64,000 nucleotides of DNA, taken from assembly GCA_015680685.1 (NCBI GenBank), contig MNCI01009146.1, forward strand, positions 202,558 through 266,557. The letters run 5' to 3'. Source of the DNA: Gnetum montanum (taxonomy: Eukaryota > Streptophyta > Gnetopsida > Gnetales > Gnetaceae). Under the pieces are notes generated by a model that was not told the origin of the DNA, searched no databases, and was given only the letters and a program-made list of their open reading frames with translations. A program made the translations under genes and the position numbers. Shown in pieces: positions 58,772 to 64,000 of the stretch (position 1 is its first letter; every line of letters begins with the position of its first letter).

Positions 58772-60171
58772 TGAAACACCACTAATTTCAACCTAACACT
58801 TTCAAAAAAGAACAACTTAGAGCCTCTTGAACTTTTGAAAGGCAAAAATTTGATTAAGGCATGGCACTCACACTAGCTTGTCTTGGATACTCACGCTGTG
58901 GTAACGCTGAGGTCATGCTGCCAACATGTGTCCAACATGAGCTGCCAAAAGTGTCTTAAAACAAGGCACAATCAACCTTATTTTTTGACTTGTAGATCAC
59001 TCTCAAGGTCAAACACAGTCAGGTAATCATTGCACTTAAAGAACATGCTTCAAAGATCAAAATTTGGTGTACAGGTGTCACTTTCAACTCACTCACGCTA
59101 AGGTCATGCTGGCAACGTGAGTACAGCATGAGTACTATTCATCAGCATGAGTACTATTCATCAACGTGAGTACTATTCATTAACATGAGTACTATTCATG
59201 CCTAGACAAAAGCACACCAAACACACACTGGGAACACGCCAGGACCAAATCAACTCATGCTGGGAGCCATGGTGAAACAGAAATACCTCAAATAGTGATA
59301 GAACCACTCAAATCAACATCCTGCAATAGTCAATCCATCAATCAAGCAAGACAAAGTCAAATTTTCTTATTTTATACTATCATTTCATTGTAAATCTTCA
59401 TTTGTGAACTTGTCAAACTGCTCTTATGGCTGTATGCTAGCTTGCATAAGCCAACACATGTTGTAACATACAGTGGATCTGATCAAGAACGTAGCCTGCC
59501 TACACATGACCAACTCACATACAATTGTCCATCAGACATGTGTCACTTGATTTGTTTTACTCTCATCTCTTAGCCATTGATTCCACCCATGATTTCTGCA
59601 CCCAAGCCTAGCCAAACCCTATAAATACCCTGTCAATTCACATAAATGTGCTAGGAAATTTTGAAGGTTGATGTCTTAGAAAACTCAAACCAGCAATCCT
59701 TCGGTGCTCGGGCACACTTGACTCCTAGCATCCAAGCACTTCTAAAACACATCACATCACCTTGGGGCTTGGCGCTTAACTTGCCATCTACACATGCAAT
59801 ATGCTTTGACCAATGCACATCTTTTTTAAGTAATACAATACAGTTCATTTTGCCAGCCATTATATTATTTACTTTGTTTTACATTTAGCTTACATTTTGT
59901 CTAAAATACTGTTCTGAATACACTCTGTTTACATTTCGTACATTACTATTTATATTTTATGCATCATTAGTTACGATAACCCTAGTACAAGCCATAGTTT
60001 ACACTCAGGAAAGTCCTTGGTTGATTTGTGTGCAGACCATCCAAGGCACTCTTCCTTCATTTCCTTTTCCATCTTTCCCTCAAGCGAAGGCAGGGTCAAC
60101 TATGTCTACTCGACGATCTTTCAGTGTTTGTTTTCCCTTCTAGCCTTGCACCAACGATATAGGTCAGTATA
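58772..60171 (+). repeat. Tat-NA 3' LTR
   Basis: About 1,400 bases, TGAAACACC...CAGTATA, TATA box at 59,620-59,627. About 75 bases longer than the 5' LTR, mainly because a 19-base unit ending TACTATTCAT is present four times (59,127-59,202) instead of once (near 52,027). Point differences from the 5' copy are mostly C/T and G/A. Confidence 0.9.
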
Positions 60172-60946
60172 GTGTTCTTTCTAATTTATCAAAAATTGGA
60201 GCAATTCTTGTAGTGCAACTTTGAGAGATGATAGTGCAAAAGTTGTTAGGTCTTCTATGCTAAAATTTTAAATATGCATTTTCATAGATATTGTCTTTGA
60301 AACAACTCTAATATCTCATTAAATTGGTATATAATGAAAGAAAAATGATCTAATCATTTATTCTCTTAAAAATTCAAGATTCAAAAAATCTACAAAATTA
60401 TAGTGATAATTTCTATCAAACTATACTAGATATTGAATTTAAAATTTAGATCACATAGACACCTATTTTAGCTTTTTAATAAATGTAGAATCACTAAAAA
60501 ATGTTGCAAAATGACTAAAACAATAAATGTTCCCAATTCTAACTATTCATTCCAAGATTATTAAATAATGATGAATGATGTTGATATATGTTAATGAATT
60601 GATAAATTTATGAAAGATTTATTTATGAATTGATGATGACATAGTTATATTCTTTTTAAAATTATATTTATGATTCCATGATACAAATTTCTAGGAGATT
60701 CATTAGCTATATGTGTGTGTGTGTGTGTGTGTGTGATAGGTGAGGGAAAGTTTACTAAAAATAATACAATATAACTCCAATGATAGAAAAATCATAAATA
60801 TTACATGTGTGTGTGTGTTTTGATTGGGGTTCAAATAACATTAAAACTATCCATTAATTTGAAATTTTTTTACATTTTATTAAAATAAACTTCTATTTTA
60901 TAATAAAAATAAAAAATTATTGTCTTCTAGTCTAAAAAGACAATGA
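60172..60946 (-). repeat. Cop-2 5' LTR, outer part
   Basis: On the minus strand it aligns with Cop-1 LTRs: TTTTTATTTTTATTATAAAATAG at the start, GAATAGTTAGAATTGGGAAC in the middle, and AATTAGAAAGAACAC at the junction with Tat-NA. Contains (GT)n tracts at 60,712-60,735 and 60,804-60,818. Together with 51,532-51,689 it makes an LTR of about 930 bases. Confidence 0.85.
60712..60735. repeat. (TG)n microsatellite
   Basis: About 12 dinucleotide units within the Cop-2 LTR. Confidence 0.95.
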
Positions 60947-61010
60947 TGAAAGTACATTTTACCAGAGTGGGGAATTGAGAAAGTATTTGATGAGACGCGG
61001 TTTACACTAG

Positions 61011-61121
61011 GCCGCGATATCGTGTACGCGATATCGCGGCCGACGCGATATCGCATCCCATGCGATATTGCGTACGCGATATCGCGTCTTCTCCTGCGAT
61101 ATTGCGTACGCGATATCGCGT
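61011..61121. promoter_or_regulatory. Cluster of seven GCGATAT(C/T)G palindromic motifs upstream of TATA
   Basis: Copies near 61,014, 61,028, 61,044, 61,062, 61,076, 61,096 and 61,110. Full copies read GCGATATCGC, a perfect palindrome; two read GCGATATTGCG. Several are joined by GTAC. It ends 15 bases before the TATA box, where LTR enhancers usually lie. Confidence 0.8.
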
Positions 61122-61135
61122 CGCGCCGCCATATC

Positions 61136-61143
61136 TATAAATA
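61136..61143 (+). promoter_or_regulatory. TATA box, Athila-like LTR
   Basis: TATAAATA in ATATCTATAAATAAGAGGCG; the transcript start is expected around 61,165-61,175. Confidence 0.8.
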
Positions 61144-61309
61144 AGAGGCGACACTCCCTTCATTTCCCAATCCTGGCTAGTGTAGTGAAGCTCTGGTAGA
61201 TTGATCACTCCAGAGTTAGAATTTTTCCCCATGTGCCCGCAGTAGGAGTCCTAGAGTGAACGGCTCTTTATTCGAGCAGCTTGTAACCTGAACCCAAGTT
61301 GTGTACGGC

Positions 61310-61315
61310 AATAAA
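61310..61315 (+). terminator. Possible polyadenylation signal AATAAA
   Basis: AATAAA in GGCAATAAAGACG, about 140 bases after the expected transcript start, a usual place for R-region 3' processing. Confidence 0.5.
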
Positions 61316-61417
61316 GACGAACTTGATTGGATAAACCTTGCAGTACATGGTTTTATTGCTTTATTTCCTGCTTTCCTAGTGCGTTCAAGTAAAACTTGAT
61401 TACGAGTGTCTACGGAC

Positions 61418-61659
61418 GTGTACGGCTAGTCAAGGAATCAGCTGCTTGACGCAATGCATGAGTACGACTTAATTACGAGCATTGGATGCTTGGTAACCCA
61501 GTAGCGTATTCCAGGATTCTGCGCTTGGTAACTCCCAGGTCTAATGTGTACGACTAGTTGAGGAATCGGCTGCTCATTGCTAGGCTAGATCGTGTGATAA
61601 GTACGACTTAGTTACGAGCACCCACGGGTGTGTACGGCTGGCTAAGGAATCGGCTGCTT
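61418..61659 (+). repeat. Three copies of a ~30-bp module in the LTR
   Basis: Copies of GTGTACGGCTAGTCAAGGAA followed by TCGGCTGCTT start at 61,418, 61,546 and 61,630. Two of them are preceded by a TACGAG phrase after ACTT-ATTACGAG-type sequence, so the repeat unit is longer (about 60 bp) in places. Confidence 0.8.
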
Positions 61660-62085
61660 ATCACACGTAGGCTAAATAGGTGCCTCGGTACGACCACTTC
61701 AAGCACTTCCGTTACGTGCGGTGATCCCAGTAACAATTAGCGTTTGGTAAGCTGTAGTTGCATAGTTCAGGGTGTGTCCGGTAAGTGGGAACGGATGTTG
61801 ACGCCAGTTAACTTAGACTTAGATCTTAGTTAGAGTTAGTTTAGTTTTCTCAACCCTTTCTCCTGTTAGCATAGAAGAGAAGCCGAAAATACCAAAAAAA
61901 TCACATACCTCAGACTTGCTTAACCATACACCGTGACACAGACAAGCAAGCCTAGGAAGACAACGAACGATTAACCCCAAGTGTTTCTTGTGGCGTTAAG
62001 GCCTTTAGTCTGCGGAGTTCGATCGGATCGCACATGTACGCTCGTTTCGTATGGTGGAGTGTAGGGGTACCTCGCCACTCATCAT

Positions 62086-62103
62086 TGGCGCCGTTGCCGG
62101 GGA
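62086..62103 (+). other. Primer-binding site, tRNA-Asp type
   Basis: TGGCGCCGTTGCCGGGGA is complementary to the 3' end of plant tRNA-Asp as I recall it (...CCCCGGCAACGGCGCCA), the usual primer of Athila elements. Lies 2-5 bases after the LTR end. Confidence 0.8.
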
Positions 62104-62231
62104 CTAAGTGTTTTTTTGCCAATCTAACATAAGGGATATCACTCACATCGTTGTGAGCTTAAAACAAACCTTAGGGTTAATCAGTTAATATAGAACAAAA
62201 TAATAACGGTGAAATTAGCACACCAATAAAA

Positions 62232-64000
62232 ATGACTTCTTCTCACGAAATCAACTCACCTAAGGACCATCCAGGAGAAAGTCAGCATCATACGCATAGC
62301 CGAGATCAACCATGTCCTCAACAGGCTAAAGTCACATATACTCATCCCGATGAGTATGTGCCAGACTTTACCTTTGTTTTCCATCAAGATGAGCGACTAC
62401 GATGGAGAGACTTGCAAGGTAACGTTGTGTTACCCCCAGATCACGCCGGACCTACCATGCTTGTTCGTGCCTTAGCACAGACAGGCATACAAGAACTAAT
62501 TGCGGAATACGTTTTGGATGATTATGACATGAGGAATTATCGTCCCACAAAAACCCAACGTATTCGGGATGCAAGGCAGGAGAGCCAACATTCACAATTG
62601 AAGGTCAAGGTTCCCCACGTCGTCAGTGAAATAGGAGAAGAGGAACCCCTCACAACGGGTTTCCTAGAAAATGATGTTCCTCCTCCTCACTCTGGTGAAG
62701 AGGTTAGGCATCAGGGCCTTAGATCAACAATACACATTCCAGGCTCTGATCCCCGTGAGCACAAGCTGTTCACGGCAGGAACAATCACTCACACTGATGA
62801 CAGACATGCAGATCGTGGCAACAATCGGGGCCGAAGCAGCCGAAGAGAAGGCAAGAAACATTACCATGGTGATGGATCCCCTTCTTCTTCCCCTTCATCA
62901 CATCATTCACACTCTCCTTCCACATCTGGGTGCAGCCACCATGAGCATAACGCGGAAAGTAAAGGTAGAAGAAATGAAATGCCTCGACAAGAAGGTCGAG
63001 AGGAGTTAGGACAAGGGCAAGGACGTAGGGAGAATAGGGAACCACAACATAGACATCACAGACGTCATGAAAGAGATGATCATGACGAACCCCTATTCGC
63101 AACCCGAGGTATGCTTGACATTAGAGAGGCAGTTAGAATTCCCACAAGGCATTTGAAAGACAGTAGGATCAAGCGTTTGGATATAAATAATATCCCACAT
63201 TTTGAAGGGGGATACAACGCTGATCCTCAACATCACTTACAGGCATTCCACGACGCCTGTGCCTTGCAAAACATAGACAATGAGTGGTAGAAACTCAAGC
63301 TGTTCCCAAGGACACTCACTAAAGAAGCGGAAAGTTAGTACCGGTCCTTAGAACCGGAAACCATCAGGAGGTGGAGTACGATGCTCGAATTGTTCAACAA
63401 CAAATATCAAACGTACTCCAGAGTGTCTAACTTGCGTAAGCAGATCCAGGGCTGGAAACAAGGAGCTCATGAATCCTTGGATGCTGCCATGGCCCGTTAC
63501 TACACATTGCTACATCGTTGCCCGGGCCATGGGTACGCTAAGCGGGATCAACTTCGCCACCTCGTGGATGGGCTACGAAATGAAACGAGAAGAACTCTTG
63601 GGACTTACGCCCAAGGGAGACTCTCCCAACTAAGAGCCCATGAAGTTGAAGTATTGTTGGAACAAGTAGCGCAAGAAGAGGGTGAGCTACGGAAAAGAGA
63701 AAGTGCGGAGGAATACAACCGTGATCCCTCCCTTCGTAAGAAGGGAGTGAAATTCTGTGATGAGGAGGATGAGTCACCACTCGAAGAGTTGGTGAACAAG
63801 AAAACTATGCCGATCCAAAAGTTAACAACGGAGGTATCGGCTAAGGTAGACCAAATGTGGGATTCCTTAGACTCACGAATAGAAACAGTCCTGAAAATTG
63901 TAGAAGAGTCTAAGGATGAGCAAAGTAGTGATAAATGCAAAGAAAAGAGGAGAAACTTTAACCCTGCACATAACAAGGGTAAGGGAAAAATCTCTAACTC
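62232..64000 (+). pseudogene. gag: Athila-like gag, two nonsense codons, open at window end
   Basis: Starts at ATG 62,232, 128 bases after the primer site; one frame continues to the window end. Residues ~190-290 form a His/Arg/Ser/Glu-rich, probably disordered linker (RGRSSRREGKKHYHGDG, SHHSHSPSTS, HRHHRRHERDDHDEP). The capsid-type gag domain follows from about residue 325 (IPHFEGGYNADPQHHLQAFHD, then ESLDAAMARYYTLLHRCPGHG, VDGLRNETRR) and YNRDPSLRKKGV, a spelling typical of Athila. A coiled-coil-like end (VDQMWDSLDSRIETVLKIVE) precedes a basic segment. Two in-frame TAGs, at 63,288-63,290 and 63,336-63,338, break it; the second stands where relatives have Trp, suggesting TGG to TAG. Otherwise well preserved. 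Confidence 0.85.

Larger units (their letters stand above)
51690..60171 (+). mobile_element. Tat-NA: complete LTR element with gag-protease but no pol
   Basis: 5' LTR 51,690-53,013, primer site 53,020, gag-protease 53,677-56,633, minisatellite 57,040-57,640, polypurine tract 58,757-58,771, 3' LTR 58,772-60,171. Flanking 5-mers TTGTT and GTGTT differ at one base. Both flanks continue into one LTR of a minus-strand copia. Between protease and the 3' LTR (2.1 kb) there is no RT, RNase H or integrase in any frame. Its LTR ends, polypurine tract and gag-pro agree with Tat-1. It would need pol from a relative to move. Confidence 0.85.
60988..62081 (+). repeat. Athila-like 5' LTR
   Basis: Start taken at TGATGAGACGCGG (60,988; TG at 60,991 also possible). 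End taken at ...CACTCA (62,081; 62,084 also possible), just before the primer site. Contains the GCGATATCGC cluster, TATA box, a possible AATAAA signal and repeated downstream modules. The only other copy in view is the old fragment at 1-290. Confidence 0.75.
60988..64000 (+). mobile_element. Young Athila-like Ty3/gypsy element, 5' end
   Basis: 5' LTR, primer site matching tRNA-Asp and an Athila-type gag, continuing past the window. CpG content is clearly higher than in any other element here and the gag frame is nearly intact, so it is the most recent insertion. The 3' end and pol are not in view. Confidence 0.85.

Noticed and set aside
62785-63102. Minus-strand and shifted plus-strand open frames over the Athila gag
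   Set aside because: Both are shadows of the long plus-strand gag frame starting at 62,232.

Overview
This 64-kb window looks like intergenic chromatin from a large-genome seed plant. It is AT-rich and is made almost entirely of nested, decayed LTR retrotransposons of several lineages (Ty3/gypsy Tat-like, Athila-like and chromovirus-like; Ty1/copia of at least two kinds). I found no convincing host gene, rRNA, tRNA or CRISPR array. The sequence does not let me name the species. CpG is scarce in the old elements and common only in the youngest one (from about 60.99 kb). Most in-frame stops are TAG, TAA or TGA at sites where relatives have Gln, Trp or Arg, as expected from long-term cytosine deamination.

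Layout. 1-290: minus-strand remnant of an Athila-type LTR, the same family as the young LTR at 61-62 kb. About 1.0-17.0 kb: an old Tat-lineage element (Tat-1). It has gag-protease at 1.0-4.0 kb, then 6 kb of non-coding repeats (a 33-bp minisatellite, a ~187-bp array with a palindromic core, an 11-bp-scale microrepeat), then pol at 10.4-14.7 kb (RT, two RNase H domains, integrase) and a 3' LTR at 15.7-17.03 kb. Its RT is interrupted by an 805-bp solo LTR with a perfect 5-bp target duplication. 17.09-22.4 kb and 23.02-29.05 kb: two related chromovirus-like Ty3/gypsy elements; the first has lost most of pol and the second lost the end of its 3' LTR. 29.05-31.95 kb: unassigned, with faint minus-strand coding. 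31.95-41.91 kb: a Ty1/copia element with near-identical flanking 5-mers, whose 5' LTR is broken by a SIRE-like copia (LTR, primer site, gag). 41.9-50.5 kb: mostly unassigned.

50.7-60.95 kb: a minus-strand copia gag, primer site and LTR. A complete LTR element of the Tat lineage (51,690-60,171; Tat-NA) is inserted in that LTR. Tat-NA has both LTRs, a primer site, one long gag-protease frame, minisatellites and a polypurine tract, but no RT, RNase H or integrase. 60.99 kb to the end: the youngest element, Athila-like, with an LTR whose TATA box is preceded by seven copies of a palindromic GCGATATCGC-type motif, a primer site matching tRNA-Asp, and gag running off the window.

How the parts fit. 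The notable relationship is between Tat-1 (gag-pro plus pol) and Tat-NA (gag-pro only). They share LTR ends, polypurine tract, gag-pro architecture and, just after protease, a minisatellite with the same core but different unit length. This suggests a pair in which a gag-pro-only element used pol supplied in trans by Tat-1-like relatives. All alignments were made by eye, so boundaries given as approximate may move by tens of bases.
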